From assembly GCA_030949985.1 (NCBI GenBank), contig JAUZRX010000010.1, positions 228,454-292,453 of the forward strand: 64,000 nt of DNA. Direction: 5' to 3'. This DNA comes from Acidobacteriota bacterium (GTDB lineage: Bacteria; Acidobacteriota; Polarisedimenticolia; J045). Positions within the stretch are counted from its first letter, which is position 1; each line of letters opens with the position of its first letter. The notes beneath the pieces are model-generated. The model saw only the letters and a list, made by a program, of their open reading frames with translations. It had not been told where the DNA came from and searched no databases. The translations under genes were made by a program, and so were the position numbers. This document shows positions 34,420 to 43,300 of the stretch, piece after piece.

Positions 34420-34662
34420 CTACGCGTTTTCTTCCAGCGCGGTGGCGATCAGTTCCCGGGCCTGCGGGGCGAGAGACGAGGGCACCTGGACCTCCACCTG
34501 CCCCAGGCCGTCGAGAGTAAAGCCATGGGTCAGCCGCAAAGACTCGCCGCGCAGGCAAGAGGTGATGCCGTGGGAATCGAGGAACGAGCGGATCACCTGC
34601 GCCTCCCCCTCGCCCTGGGCGGTGTAGACGGTGACGGGATCATCGGTCAATGGCCTGGCCAT
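34420..34662 (-). CDS. DUF2007-type small signal-transducing protein
   Basis: An 80-residue protein matching the ferredoxin-like DUF2007 ('putative signal transducing protein') pattern: VTVYTAQGEGEAQVIRSFLDSHGI (split: strand, then helix), LRGESLRL, VEVQVPSSLAPQARELIATALEE. The family is found widely with unknown function and is thought to bind a small ligand or protein. ATG 34662 is chosen because AGGAG lies 10 nt upstream; the ATG at 34671 abuts that site. It follows ubiA by 52 nt on the same strand. Confidence 0.7.
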   Translation of the reverse strand: MARPLTDDPVTVYTAQGEGEAQVIRSFLDSHGITSCLRGESLRLTHGFTLDGLGQVEVQVPSSLAPQARELIATALEENA

Positions 34663-34714
34663 GGTTTGCATTCTCCTGCCGGACGAAGCAACCCACCGCT
34701 CCCACGCCCTGCTG

Positions 34715-35779
34715 TTATAGCAGATAAGCCGCCGCGAAGCCGACCTGGGCGGCCATCATCATCAGGTACATGTGAGTCCAGGAGGGGTGGTTCTCGGTAG
34801 TGGCCATGGCTTCGGGATCCCGCAGGATGAGCCAGACGGTGTAGCTGCCCCAGGCGGCCAGGCCCAGCCCCAGCAACACCAGGGCCAGGGGGTTGCCGGT
34901 CAATACGGCGTGGGCCCCGGCCGGGTCGAGGGGGTCGGGCAACCAGACACCGAGGGGCACCAGCAGCCAGGGCAGAACGAACGACGGGGCCATCATCCAG
35001 GCCGCCGTCCTCACCCCGAAGCGAAGCGGCAGGGTGCGGCAGCCCCCCGCCAGGTCGCCCTCCATGTCGGAGAAATCCTTGGTGGACGCCGCCCCCACCA
35101 GGAAGAGGGCGAAGATCAGCCCGATGTACCACGGCTCGAGGGCCAGCACCGGACCGACCATCGACCACCCCGCCACCTTGAGCAGCATGCCCCGTGGAAC
35201 GGCGATGGTCAGGTTGGCGCCGAGGGCGTGACGCTTGGTGCGCCCCAGGACCGGAGCCGAGTAGACGAAGGTGAAGGCCATCCCGGCCAGGTAGATGAAA
35301 AAACAGGCGTGGCCGGCCAGGATCCGGACGATGAAAGGCGCTCCTTCGAGCATCCCCGGCGGAATCAACCAGCGATCCGCCAGGCCCCGCGCCGGGTAGA
35401 TCACCACCAGCCAGGTGGGGAGCACCGCCGCAGCGTAGAGCAGCCAGGTATAGCCCCAGGCGGCCCGAAGCGAGATCCTCCCCGCCGGCAGCATGCGCTC
35501 GGGCTTGTTGATGCGATCGATCTCCAGGTCGTAGATCTGGTTGATCACGTTACTCGCCGCGTTGAGCAGGGCCGCGCAGAGCGAACCCAGCAGGACGGTG
35601 AGGATCACCGAGAGATGAAGCTCGCGCGCCGGATCCGGGTTCCAGTAGGAGCCCCACGCGCAGATCGCGCCGGAGATCACCCCGAGTGTCGGGGGCAAGA
35701 GTGTGAAGGGTCGGGTGAAGCGGATGTACTCCACCAGCCCACCGGTCCCGCCGGTGGCGGGGACTGTGCTCTGACTCAC
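34715..35779 (-). CDS. UbiA-family prenyltransferase
   Basis: A polytopic inner-membrane enzyme (354 aa, about nine hydrophobic helices) that attaches a polyprenyl chain to an aromatic or other acceptor. Two Asp-rich motifs for Mg-diphosphate are present: NVINQIYDLEIDRINKP (about residues 77-93) and a later KDFSDMEGD. The first has Gln where Asp is usual (N-x-x-x-D-x-x-x-D form retained as YDLEID). GTG 35779 follows GAAGGAG; the longer open frame lacks one. The gene lies downstream of a fused VTE5/VTE6-like kinase, which would supply prenyl diphosphate; a chlorophyll-synthase/tocopherol-type or digeranylgeranyl-type acceptor is possible. The true substrate is not evident. Confidence 0.85.
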   Translation of the reverse strand: MSQSTVPATGGTGGLVEYIRFTRPFTLLPPTLGVISGAICAWGSYWNPDPARELHLSVILTVLLGSLCAALLNAASNVINQIYDLEIDRINKPERMLPAGRISLRAAWGYTWLLYAAAVLPTWLVVIYPARGLADRWLIPPGMLEGAPFIVRILAGHACFFIYLAGMAFTFVYSAPVLGRTKRHALGANLTIAVPRGMLLKVAGWSMVGPVLALEPWYIGLIFALFLVGAASTKDFSDMEGDLAGGCRTLPLRFGVRTAAWMMAPSFVLPWLLVPLGVWLPDPLDPAGAHAVLTGNPLALVLLGLGLAAWGSYTVWLILRDPEAMATTENHPSWTHMYLMMMAAQVGFAAAYLL

Positions 35780-35865
35780 GGGGTGACTCCTTCGGCTCAC
35801 AGCGCCGCCGGGCGGCCAGCGATGGTAGGCCACAACCGCCGGCGGCGTCGAGCGCACGCCCCCCA

Positions 35866-35882
35866 CGGAGGCCTGAACACCC
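35866..35882. repeat. 17-bp intergenic repeat CGGAGGCCTGAACACCC, copy 1
   Basis: An exact 17-nt match occurs at 60753-60769. Both copies are followed by GCGCCGG (directly here, after about five extra bases there). Both lie in non-coding DNA 75-100 nt beyond a stop codon. Confidence 0.5.
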
Positions 35883-35907
35883 GCGCCGGACTCGAGCCGT
35901 ACTCCGC

Positions 35908-35950
35908 GGCGCGCCCGGCGCCGGGCCGGTCCGGAGCCGGCCGGCGCGCC
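35908..35950 (-). terminator. GC-rich hairpin after the VTE5/VTE6-like gene
   Basis: GGCGCGCC at 35908-35915 and 35943-35950 pair, enclosing a CCGGGCCGG / CCGGCCGG inner dyad around TCCGGA. It begins 16 nt after the stop codon of the kinase gene (minus strand). There is no T-run, so it may only partly terminate before ubiA. Confidence 0.35.
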
Positions 35951-35965
35951 TGTCGGCCGCGGGGT

Positions 35966-37303
35966 TCAGAGTCCATGCACCAGGGCCATGGCCACCACCC
36001 CCCCCACGAGGGTGTTGAGGAAGTTCTGCGCCTCGTTGTCGATCCGGGCTCGACGCTCGAGCAGAGCGCCGAGATAGCTCTCGAGAGTCGTCCCGATCCA
36101 GGCGGCGAGCACGACCCAGGCGACGGCCGCCGGGGAGATCAACCCCATCCCCCAACCCAGCAGAGCCACCACCAGCGACCCGGCGACGCCTGCCAGGGTC
36201 CCCTCGAGACTGACCGCGCCATCGGTGCCTCGCGGAACCGGACGGAAGGTGGTGACCAGGTAAGTCCGGCGGCCATAGGCCTGGCCGATCTCCGAGCCCA
36301 GGGTGTCGGCGGTGGCGGTGGCGAAGGCCGCGACAAGCGCCAGCCAGTAGGGCCCGGGCTCGGCGCTGCCCGCGGCGAGCAGGGCGAAGAGGGCCCCCGC
36401 ACCGGCATTGGCCCAGGCGTTGGCGGCCCCCCGGGCGCCCCCCTTCTCCTGGGCGGTGCCCTCCCTGATCTTCGTCCCATAGCCCACCCGGGTGGCGGCG
36501 CTGCCCAGGAAGAAAAAGGCGAAGAGCATCAGGAAGCCGCCCGCGCCAGCGAAAACCCAGATCGCCGTCCCGAGCACGACCCCGTGGAGCAGGCCCGAAC
36601 GGTCCACCGAACCAGCCTTCCACGCGGCCACCCCCAGCAGCAGGTTGACGGCCACCGCCGCCAGCACGCGGCCGACGAACACGTCCTTCCGCTCCACCAG
36701 CACCTGGGGGTCGATGGAAAGCGCCGCGTAGAGCAGGGCCCCGCCGCCCACCGAAACCACGATGTTGTCGTCCAGGCCCAGGGGGAGGCTCTCGACCACC
36801 GCCATCACGGCGGCCACGAGCAGCAGGGGCAGCAGCCAGGCGGCTTCCATCGTCACGCCCAGCGTCCAGCCGTAAAGGGTGGCGGAACCGGCTCCGCCAA
36901 AGGCCGCGAAGGCCAGCAGGCCGACCCAGGACTTCTGGGGATTCCACGGCAGGCTGCCGCCACGGCCTCGCGCCAGGATGCCCGCCACCGTGGCCATACC
37001 ATCACCGAAAGCCAGCAGCCCCCAGGCCGCAGCGACGATTTCGAGGTGCCCGGGGAAGATCAGCACCAGGGCCAGGATGCTGGCGGGATAGAGCACGATG
37101 CCCAGGTCGTGTCCCCGCTCGGAAGCGGTCCCGCGGAAGATGCGCCGGCCGCCGTAGCGGGGCAGCACGAAGAGGTTGTGGACCAGGGCCCCGCAGGCCA
37201 GCAGCGCCGCCTGCCAGGGCGTCAACCACACGAGCAGGAAGGCAAAGCCTCCCATGGCCACATGCACACCCTTGCGCGCCATTTCCCGACCGATGGACGA
37301 CAT
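35966..37303 (-). CDS. Fused VTE5-like (phytol/dolichol kinase) and VTE6-like (DUF92, phytyl-phosphate kinase) membrane protein
   Basis: The 445-aa chain has about 13 hydrophobic helices in two halves. Residues 1-205 resemble CTP-dependent phytol/dolichol kinases: REMARKGVHVAMGG start, ERGHDLGIVLYP, FGDGMATVAG, and SWVGLLAFAAFG. Residues 205-445 match DUF92/VTE6: RSGLLHGVVLGTAIW, RVGYGTKIREGTAQEKGGARGAANAWANAG, ATADTLGSEIGQ, PRGTDGAVSLEGTLAG and DNEAQNFLNTLVGG. In plants, VTE5 then VTE6 convert phytol to phytyl diphosphate. A single fused protein could do both steps on phytol, geranylgeraniol or a polyprenol. ATG 37303 follows GAGGAG. It is 8-10 nt after an SDR gene and upstream of ubiA. Confidence 0.8.
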   Translation of the reverse strand: MSSIGREMARKGVHVAMGGFAFLLVWLTPWQAALLACGALVHNLFVLPRYGGRRIFRGTASERGHDLGIVLYPASILALVLIFPGHLEIVAAAWGLLAFGDGMATVAGILARGRGGSLPWNPQKSWVGLLAFAAFGGAGSATLYGWTLGVTMEAAWLLPLLLVAAVMAVVESLPLGLDDNIVVSVGGGALLYAALSIDPQVLVERKDVFVGRVLAAVAVNLLLGVAAWKAGSVDRSGLLHGVVLGTAIWVFAGAGGFLMLFAFFFLGSAATRVGYGTKIREGTAQEKGGARGAANAWANAGAGALFALLAAGSAEPGPYWLALVAAFATATADTLGSEIGQAYGRRTYLVTTFRPVPRGTDGAVSLEGTLAGVAGSLVVALLGWGMGLISPAAVAWVVLAAWIGTTLESYLGALLERRARIDNEAQNFLNTLVGGVVAMALVHGL

Positions 37304-37313
37304 CACCCGCTCC

Positions 37314-38318
37314 TCAACCCGGCGAGTTGGCCGCCGGGCTCCGGTCGCGCTCCTCGAGCCAGCGCATCATCCGCGCCAGACCCTCGGCGGCCGGAGTGAT
37401 GGTGTAACCCAGTTCCCGCCGGGCCCGCTCGGACGAATAGGCCCATTCGTGGCGGTAGATCTCCACCTCGCCGGGACTCAGGGGAGGCTCGATCCCGGTC
37501 CAACCGGCCTGCCAACAAAGTATCCGGCCCAGCCAGCCGGCCACCGAGTAGGGGATCACCCGCCGGGGCACCTCCACGCCGCCGGCCCGGGCCATCAGCT
37601 CCAGCGCCTGGCGCACGGTGAGGTTCTCGCCCCCGAGCACGTAACGCGAACCGGGTTCCGCCTTGTCCAGGGCCAGCAGGAAGCCGGCCGCCACGTCCTC
37701 GACGAAAGCCAGGCATTGACGCCGGTCCCCCGGACCGATCGTCCCCGGCAGGCGACCCCGGAGAAGATCCCGGCCGGCGGCGGCGAGGATGTTGCCGTCG
37801 GTCATGCGCCCCGGGCCGTAGACGACCCCGGGATAGAGCGCGACCAGGGGCGCACCCTTTTCCATGCGCTGGCGCAGTTGCCGATCGGCGAGCAGCTTGG
37901 TCCTCTCGTAATCGTTTCGCGGCCGGCCGTCATGCAGGGAATCCTCGTCCCCGGTGGTACGGTCGGTGGGTCCCAGGGCGACGAAGGACGAGCAGACCAG
38001 CACCTTTTCGAGACCCCGCCCCAGGGCCAGGTCGATCAGGGTGGCCTGGGCCTCCACGTTCACCTTGTCGAAGAGGGATCGGTCCTTGACCCAGCGCTTG
38101 ACCAGCGCCGCCACGTGGATCACCGCGTCCACGTCGGCCAGGCCCCGCTCGAGGCTCGCTCGATCGAGAAGGTCTCCCCGCAGCGGGAGAAGTCCCTCCC
38201 GCCTTTCCAGGGCTTCCGGACGCCGGGCCAGGGCCACCACCTGGTGACCGGCCCGCAGCAGGTGGTCGATGATCCGTCCCCCGAGGAAACCGGTTCCGCC
38301 GGTCAGGAAGACCCTCAT
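37314..38318 (-). CDS. NAD-dependent epimerase/dehydratase (extended SDR)
   Basis: Rossmann-fold oxidoreductase of 334 aa. The NAD motif GGTGFLGG is at residues 7-14; the catalytic YxxxK is in YERTKLLAD near residue 141; VYGPGR follows. The overall pattern resembles HpnA-like and sugar-nucleotide epimerases or 3-beta-HSD-like enzymes. Its ATG overlaps the stop of the upstream RmlD-like gene (ATGA), and the VTE5/VTE6-like gene follows at once, so it belongs to one transcript. The substrate cannot be named; neighbours suggest lipid or polysaccharide precursor chemistry. Confidence 0.85.
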   Translation of the reverse strand: MRVFLTGGTGFLGGRIIDHLLRAGHQVVALARRPEALERREGLLPLRGDLLDRASLERGLADVDAVIHVAALVKRWVKDRSLFDKVNVEAQATLIDLALGRGLEKVLVCSSFVALGPTDRTTGDEDSLHDGRPRNDYERTKLLADRQLRQRMEKGAPLVALYPGVVYGPGRMTDGNILAAAGRDLLRGRLPGTIGPGDRRQCLAFVEDVAAGFLLALDKAEPGSRYVLGGENLTVRQALELMARAGGVEVPRRVIPYSVAGWLGRILCWQAGWTGIEPPLSPGEVEIYRHEWAYSSERARRELGYTITPAAEGLARMMRWLEERDRSPAANSPG

Positions 38319-39205
38319 CGGGGCTCCTCCCCCGGCTCACCAGCCGCCACTCCCAGGTATTCCGCGGCCCATTCCCGCCAGTCCCGGGGCTTCCAGCCCA
38401 GGGCTCGCTCGAGGCGCGAGGTGGCCAGCGGGGTACGGGACGGACGCCGCGCCGGCAGTTCCACGGCGGCGGGATCGGTTCCCTCCACCCGTTCCGGGTC
38501 GGCGCCCAGCACGCGCGCCAGTTCGCGGGCGAAGTCGGCGCGAGAGCCGGCGGGCGGATTGGCCAGGTGCCAGACCCCCGTCAGATCCGACTCGAGGATG
38601 CGCTCCACCACCTGGGCGATCTCCAGGGTGCAGGTAGGCCGACTGGCCCACCCCTCGAAGACCCGCACGGCCCCATCGCCCTGCCGCAGCTGATCGGCGA
38701 TCTTGTCCAGGAAAGTCGGTCTTCCGGAACCGAAGACGAACGAAACCCGGAGCACGACCGCCTCGACGAGGGTCTCCAGCACCGCCTGTTCTCCACGCAG
38801 CTTGCTCCAGCCGTAGTGGTTGACGGGACCCGGTGCGTCGGCCTCGTCGTACTCACCCTGTTTTTCTCCATCGAAGACATAATCGGTGGAGAAATGGATC
38901 AGGCGGATGCCCTCCCGCCGGCAGATCTCCGCAAGGTGCGCGGGGCCCTCGGCATTGACGCGATCGGCGGCCTCGGGATCTTCCTCGCAGGCATCCACGT
39001 TGGACATCGCCGCGCAGTTGAGCACCACGGTGGGCCGCAGACGGGCTATCTCCGCGGCCATGCCCCAGCGGTCGCAGATGTCGATCTCGGCCCGCGTGGC
39101 GGAGACCGTATGGGGAAAACGAGGCTCGAGCCGGCTGACCAGGGTGCGGCCCACCAGTCCTCCGGCACCGATGATCAGCGGCCGGATCTTGAGATTTTCC
39201 TGCAC
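38315..39205 (-). CDS. RmlD-like SDR (dTDP-4-dehydrorhamnose reductase family)
   Basis: A 296-aa SDR with GAGGLVGRTL as NAD(P) loop, LNCAAMSNVDACEEDPEAA as the family's N-A-A block, FSTDYVFDGE, and the catalytic YGWSKLRGE. This is the RmlD/SDR superfamily pattern. No rmlA, rmlB or rmlC is nearby, so a dTDP-rhamnose role is not supported by context; methionine adenosyltransferase beta-like and other sugar reductases share the fold. It overlaps the next SDR by 4 nt, and lptD lies 81 nt upstream. Confidence 0.83.
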   Translation of the reverse strand: MQENLKIRPLIIGAGGLVGRTLVSRLEPRFPHTVSATRAEIDICDRWGMAAEIARLRPTVVLNCAAMSNVDACEEDPEAADRVNAEGPAHLAEICRREGIRLIHFSTDYVFDGEKQGEYDEADAPGPVNHYGWSKLRGEQAVLETLVEAVVLRVSFVFGSGRPTFLDKIADQLRQGDGAVRVFEGWASRPTCTLEIAQVVERILESDLTGVWHLANPPAGSRADFARELARVLGADPERVEGTDPAAVELPARRPSRTPLATSRLERALGWKPRDWREWAAEYLGVAAGEPGEEPR

Positions 39206-39286
39206 AGCTCCCTCTCAGTCCCACCCCGCCGCCTGGACCGGCCAGAGAATACCCCAACTTGGCGCCCTCCCCACCAGGGACGGCTT

Positions 39287-41701
39287 TCAGCGGGAGTCCT
39301 TCAGATCGAGAATCTGGCCGATGCCGGCCAGGTCCACCACCAGGCGGATCTCGTTGCGGTCGTTGCCGACGAAATCACGCCGATCCCAGCCGAGCTGAAA
39401 GCTGCAACACTGGGTGGAATAGCGGAGGAGGTAGTACTGGTGATCCAGGCGTCCGTCCTCCAGGTTGTAGTCCAGGTCCACCTGCCCGGAAAAGCGCCTG
39501 CTGAAGGTGCGCCCCCAGCGCGTCCGCAGGAAGTTGGTGGGGTTCGTCGCCGCCGGGTTCGACGGTCGGCGCCGATACCACGACCCCTGGAAGTAGCCCC
39601 GCTCACCGCTGCCCATCAGGGCCGAGACCTGGGTCTCGGTCAGGACGTTGTTGGCCGGATCGAAGGTGTAGGCCACGTCGAGGGCCTGCTCGTGGGTCGG
39701 GTTGAAACGACCACGGATGGTGATCGGCGAGAAGGAACGCACACCGGTGGTGACCGTCACCACCCGGCCGGTGAGAGGATCGCGACGGGGCTCGAGAGTC
39801 TCGGGATCGAGGAGAACCGTGTAGACCCGCCCCAGGTCACGCACCAGCGAATAGGACTGGTAGATCTCCAGGCTGGCGATCTCGGTGGGGTTGAGGTTCT
39901 CGGTCACCTCCAGTCGAGGCATCGCCTCGGGCTCGGCCTCCGCCTGCTCGCTGCGCTTCGCCTCCTGCTCGGCCTCTTTCTCGACAGCCTCGAGAGAGGC
40001 GTCCTCGGCGCTGGCCACCCCGCTCGAGCGCCCGATCCCCGGAGGGCGCAGGGCGAAAAGACGCTGGCGCACCCCGTAGCGAAAGTCGGAAAGCTCCCCC
40101 GGAACGGAGTCGATCTCGTCAAAGACGACGATCTCCCGCTGGTCGACCCCGGCCGGCGGCCGCCAGCGATACTCCACGAAGGGCTCGATCACGTGCTTGA
40201 GCTTGGGCGAGAAGCTCCACTTCGGCGTGGGAAAGACCCGCTGAAGGCGCGGACCCGCCAGGCTGAACCCGGCATTCCACAGGCTGCGGAACAAGGGCTC
40301 GGAGACCAGCGACAGATCCGCGCCCGCATCCGGTGCGTTGGCGTGGGTGTACCAGGTGCCGCGCCAGCCGGCGGAGAGCTGAAAGTCGAGCCAGCTGCGA
40401 CGCACCAGGGGCACACTGAGTCGGGGATTGACATCCACCCGGCCCCATCGATTGAGCACTCGCGTCTCCAGTTCCTCGTCGCTGTGGACACCGGGCATGC
40501 CGTCGGGGGGCTCGAGAATGCGCTTTTCGAAACCGGCGATCGAACTCTCGAACGAAAGATAGAACGGGCTCCTCCCCAACCTCTGACTGCGGCCCCGCAA
40601 CTCGATTTCCGGCAACTGGCTGTTGACCACCTGGCCGGTGAGCAAACGACTGTCGAGAGTCCCCCCCACGAAATACTGCTTGTGCCGCCGGGCGCGCAAG
40701 GAGAGGGAATACCAGGACCAGTTGCGGGTGATATCCACCGTGGAATAGGTCTGGGGCGTCGACGAGCGGGCCAGGTCGGTCTCGTAGTCGGTGGTGTAGT
40801 CGAAGTCGGAGATCGTCTCCAGCTTGGCGGTCAGTTTGAAGTCCCGGGGCAGGTCCTGCCGTTGTTCCCATTCGAAACGGTAGCGGGTGCGGCGACGTAC
40901 CTGGTCGTTGATCCAGTAACCCCGGCCGCGGGCCCGACCGTTCCAGGTGGGCAGCCATGCGAGTTCCGCACCCAACGCTGCCCCCACCCGCGTATGCGCA
41001 TCGAAATAGAGAGTGATATCAGCATGCTCCCCGAGCACCCAGTAGTAGGGCAGGGACAGGGTCTGGCCGAGCTTGTCGGAGGAGCCGAACTCGGGGAAGA
41101 GAAAGCCGGAGGCCCGGTCTTCCTTGATCGGCCAGACCAGAAAGGGCGTGTAGAACACGGGCACCCTGCCCGCGCGGAAGGAAACCCCCCGCAGGTGGGC
41201 GTAACGGCCCAGGTCGAAGACCCCGCGACGCATGCGAAACGACCAGTAGGGCACCGGCTGGCTGCAGGTGGTAAACACCGCCTTTTCGACCCGCACCTTG
41301 CCCTTCTCGAGCAACTCGAGGCGTGCGGCACGCAGGATCGCGCCGTTTTCCTCGAGAAAAGCGACCGCCTCGTCCATCTCCCCGGTCCCGGCCTCGTAAC
41401 GATAGATCAGGCGGGATCCACTGAGCACCGCTCCGGGGATGCCGAGCACGACGTTTCCCGTCGCCTCGGCGATCTTGCGGTCCTGATCGACGAAGACCTC
41501 GTCGGCCAGGATCTTCGCCTCCGGCCCTTCGAGGATCACATTCCCTTTCAGCAGCAGCCAGTGGTCGTCACCGGGGCCGCTTTGGATGCGATCGGCGACG
41601 ACACGGTCGAAACCCACTCCGGCACCGGCCAGGGGCAAGGCCGCCCGGGCCGCCGGGAACCCGCCGAGGAACGCGAGCCCTATGGCAAGGCAGCGCCTCA
41701 T
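39287..41701 (-). CDS. lptD: LPS-assembly protein LptD (OstA)
   Basis: Outer-membrane barrel that inserts lipopolysaccharide into the outer leaflet. A signal peptide (1-20) is followed by the periplasmic OstA jelly-roll (about 25-160: DHWLLLKGNVILEGPEAKI, TGNVVLGIPGAVLSGSRL). A long LptD barrel follows, with the hallmark YTPFLVWPIKEDRASGFLFPEFG near residue 185. An acidic Glu/Ala insert (about 565-605) interrupts the barrel loops. The chain of 804 aa is normal. Cys residues are few (one near 147, two near 775), as in LptD with limited disulfides. It overlaps the upstream MEMO gene (TGATG). It shows that the organism is a diderm making LPS-like lipid. Confidence 0.92.
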   Translation of the reverse strand: MRRCLAIGLAFLGGFPAARAALPLAGAGVGFDRVVADRIQSGPGDDHWLLLKGNVILEGPEAKILADEVFVDQDRKIAEATGNVVLGIPGAVLSGSRLIYRYEAGTGEMDEAVAFLEENGAILRAARLELLEKGKVRVEKAVFTTCSQPVPYWSFRMRRGVFDLGRYAHLRGVSFRAGRVPVFYTPFLVWPIKEDRASGFLFPEFGSSDKLGQTLSLPYYWVLGEHADITLYFDAHTRVGAALGAELAWLPTWNGRARGRGYWINDQVRRRTRYRFEWEQRQDLPRDFKLTAKLETISDFDYTTDYETDLARSSTPQTYSTVDITRNWSWYSLSLRARRHKQYFVGGTLDSRLLTGQVVNSQLPEIELRGRSQRLGRSPFYLSFESSIAGFEKRILEPPDGMPGVHSDEELETRVLNRWGRVDVNPRLSVPLVRRSWLDFQLSAGWRGTWYTHANAPDAGADLSLVSEPLFRSLWNAGFSLAGPRLQRVFPTPKWSFSPKLKHVIEPFVEYRWRPPAGVDQREIVVFDEIDSVPGELSDFRYGVRQRLFALRPPGIGRSSGVASAEDASLEAVEKEAEQEAKRSEQAEAEPEAMPRLEVTENLNPTEIASLEIYQSYSLVRDLGRVYTVLLDPETLEPRRDPLTGRVVTVTTGVRSFSPITIRGRFNPTHEQALDVAYTFDPANNVLTETQVSALMGSGERGYFQGSWYRRRPSNPAATNPTNFLRTRWGRTFSRRFSGQVDLDYNLEDGRLDHQYYLLRYSTQCCSFQLGWDRRDFVGNDRNEIRLVVDLAGIGQILDLKDSR

Positions 41702-42513
41702 CAGGAAAACACCATGCCGGCATAGGTCACCACCTCGGTGTCATCGCCGGTGACCTCTCCCGAGTGGGTGTAGCAGACCGTCCTGGCCGAACGCGCACCC
41801 AGGAGGCGCAGCGCCTCGAGGGCCGCCACCGCGCAGGCCGCGCCGCACATGCTGATCTCCCGCTCCCGCACCACCCGCGCCAGGCCCTCCGGGTCGAGGG
41901 CCTCGAGGCGCTCGAGAGCCGCGGCGTCCTTCTCCCGCGCCGCGGCGGCGCTTTCGTAGTGGGTCATGTCCGAGGAAACCGCGATCATCGGCCGCGGTCC
42001 CTCGCAGCTCTCGATCACCTCCGCCAGGGCTCGCCCCATCTCGAGCAGGGCCGGCAGGTCGGTGACGGCCGACACCAGGGGCGCGATCTGCACGTCTTCC
42101 CGGCGGCGCTGCATGAAAGGAACCTGTACCTCCAGACCATGCTCCGCGGAGTGGGCCCGGGAATCGAAGCGCAAGGCAGCGAGTCGCCGACCGAGATCCT
42201 CGAGCAGGCTTCGGTCGACGGCCACGGAGCCGAGGGGCGTGGCCCACGAGGCCTCTTCCGCGGCCGCCAGCGCCGCCCCCCGACCGGTGTGGTTCGGACC
42301 GAGGAGAATCACCCGCCCGGGAAGCGCGAGGGTGCCCCACACCGCCCCGGCGCAGGAGCCGGAGTAGACGTATCCCGCATGGGGCACGAGTACTCCCATC
42401 GCCGGAACAGCTTCGGGTGTCGAGGGCATCATGCGATCGAGCAGGGCGGCCAAACGGACACGATCGGCGGGGTAGAAAGCCCCGGCCACCGCGGGGTACC
42501 TCACGGCAGGCAT
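41701..42513 (-). CDS. MEMO / AmmeMemoRadiSam-system protein B family
   Basis: A 270-aa protein of the MEMO1 family, structurally related to class III extradiol dioxygenases. Conserved parts: RYPAVAGAFYP start, VPHAGYVYSG (metal-binding His), LLGPNHTG, AEHGLEVQVPF, SSDMTHYES and MCGAACAVAAL with its Cys. Partner AMMECR1 and radical-SAM genes, which often accompany it, are not next to it here. Its stop overlaps the lptD start. ATG 42513 gives the family start; longer in-frame starts (42588, 42621) add a basic stretch without similarity. A 237-nt non-coding gap with GC-rich dyads separates it from the DUF488 gene upstream. Confidence 0.85.
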   Translation of the reverse strand: MPAVRYPAVAGAFYPADRVRLAALLDRMMPSTPEAVPAMGVLVPHAGYVYSGSCAGAVWGTLALPGRVILLGPNHTGRGAALAAAEEASWATPLGSVAVDRSLLEDLGRRLAALRFDSRAHSAEHGLEVQVPFMQRRREDVQIAPLVSAVTDLPALLEMGRALAEVIESCEGPRPMIAVSSDMTHYESAAAAREKDAAALERLEALDPEGLARVVREREISMCGAACAVAALEALRLLGARSARTVCYTHSGEVTGDDTEVVTYAGMVFS

Positions 42514-42750
42514 CTTTACTTTTTCTCCCAGGGCACTGTCCCCGGTGATGTCCCGGGCCCGGCGCAGCCGTGCGGCCCAGGCCCGCATGATGACCGAACC
42601 CGGCCACGGGGGACGCCGCACGAGGCCTCCCGATCAGACGTCTCCCGGGCCGCCGGCCCCCCGGGGGCTCTTCGTGACGGTCCCACGAAAACGCCCCTGG
42701 ATCTCATCCGCCCCAAGAATAGCCGCCCGCCCCTCCATCCGGCCAGCCTT

Positions 42751-43200
42751 TCACTCGGCGAAGAGGGCGGGCTGGTGGGGCACGCTCTCCCCGGGCCCCA
42801 GGAGGTGGCGCACCAGCAGGCCACGCCGGGAAAGATCGTCGGCAATGAACTTGCGGTGGCAGGAGCGGGGATCGGCCTCGGCACAGAGCAGGGCGGTGGG
42901 CTGGTCCCCGGCCAGGGCGATCAGCCGGCGGAGCCCCTCCTGGTAGACGTCGGTCAGCCGATGGGCCGCGTAACCCTCGTCCCGCAGCCCTCCCAGGGCC
43001 GCGCCGAGCCAGTGGTAGGCGATGGCCGCCGCGGCGAGGATCCGCTCCATCTCGTCCCGCCCGTGCCACGGATGCCGGCGACTCCAGGGGGACGAGCGCA
43101 CGTCGGCGACAGCGGCGATCCCCGCCTCCGTCAGCAGCGCCACCAGCTGCTCGGCACTGCGGCTGGAGTGTCCGACTGTCCAGACGATCTTCTGTGCCAT
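42751..43200 (-). CDS. DUF488 family protein
   Basis: A 149-aa protein with the DUF488 pattern: TVGHSSRSAEQLVALL, VADVRSSPWSRR, YHWLGAALGGLRD, and LLCAEADPRSCHRKFIAD with a paired Cys. The fold is small and alpha/beta, and function is unknown, although some members sit near DNA-repair or toxin genes. It is divergent from the NYN-nuclease gene 100 nt away; no operon partner. Confidence 0.85.
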   Translation of the reverse strand: MAQKIVWTVGHSSRSAEQLVALLTEAGIAAVADVRSSPWSRRHPWHGRDEMERILAAAAIAYHWLGAALGGLRDEGYAAHRLTDVYQEGLRRLIALAGDQPTALLCAEADPRSCHRKFIADDLSRRGLLVRHLLGPGESVPHQPALFAE

Positions 43201-43300
43201 GTCTCACTCCAGCCACGGGCCGCCCCGGCGGCCTCCATGACAGAACCCCGTGCCGATGACAATATTCCGCCGGGACGGATCCCGGCAAGGGGGCTTGACC

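Noticed and set aside
38315..39205. Naming this gene rmlD of a rhamnose pathway
   Set aside because: rmlA, rmlB and rmlC are absent from the neighbourhood and the superfamily covers many sugar reductases.
38567..41725. Very long open frames opposite real genes (also 18464-21271, 34772-37399, 49248-51920, 10006-12006, 5420-7831)
   Set aside because: They mirror well-supported genes on the other strand, translate to low-complexity Arg/Gly/Pro/His-rich sequence and have no domains. High GC removes stop codons from the antisense frames.
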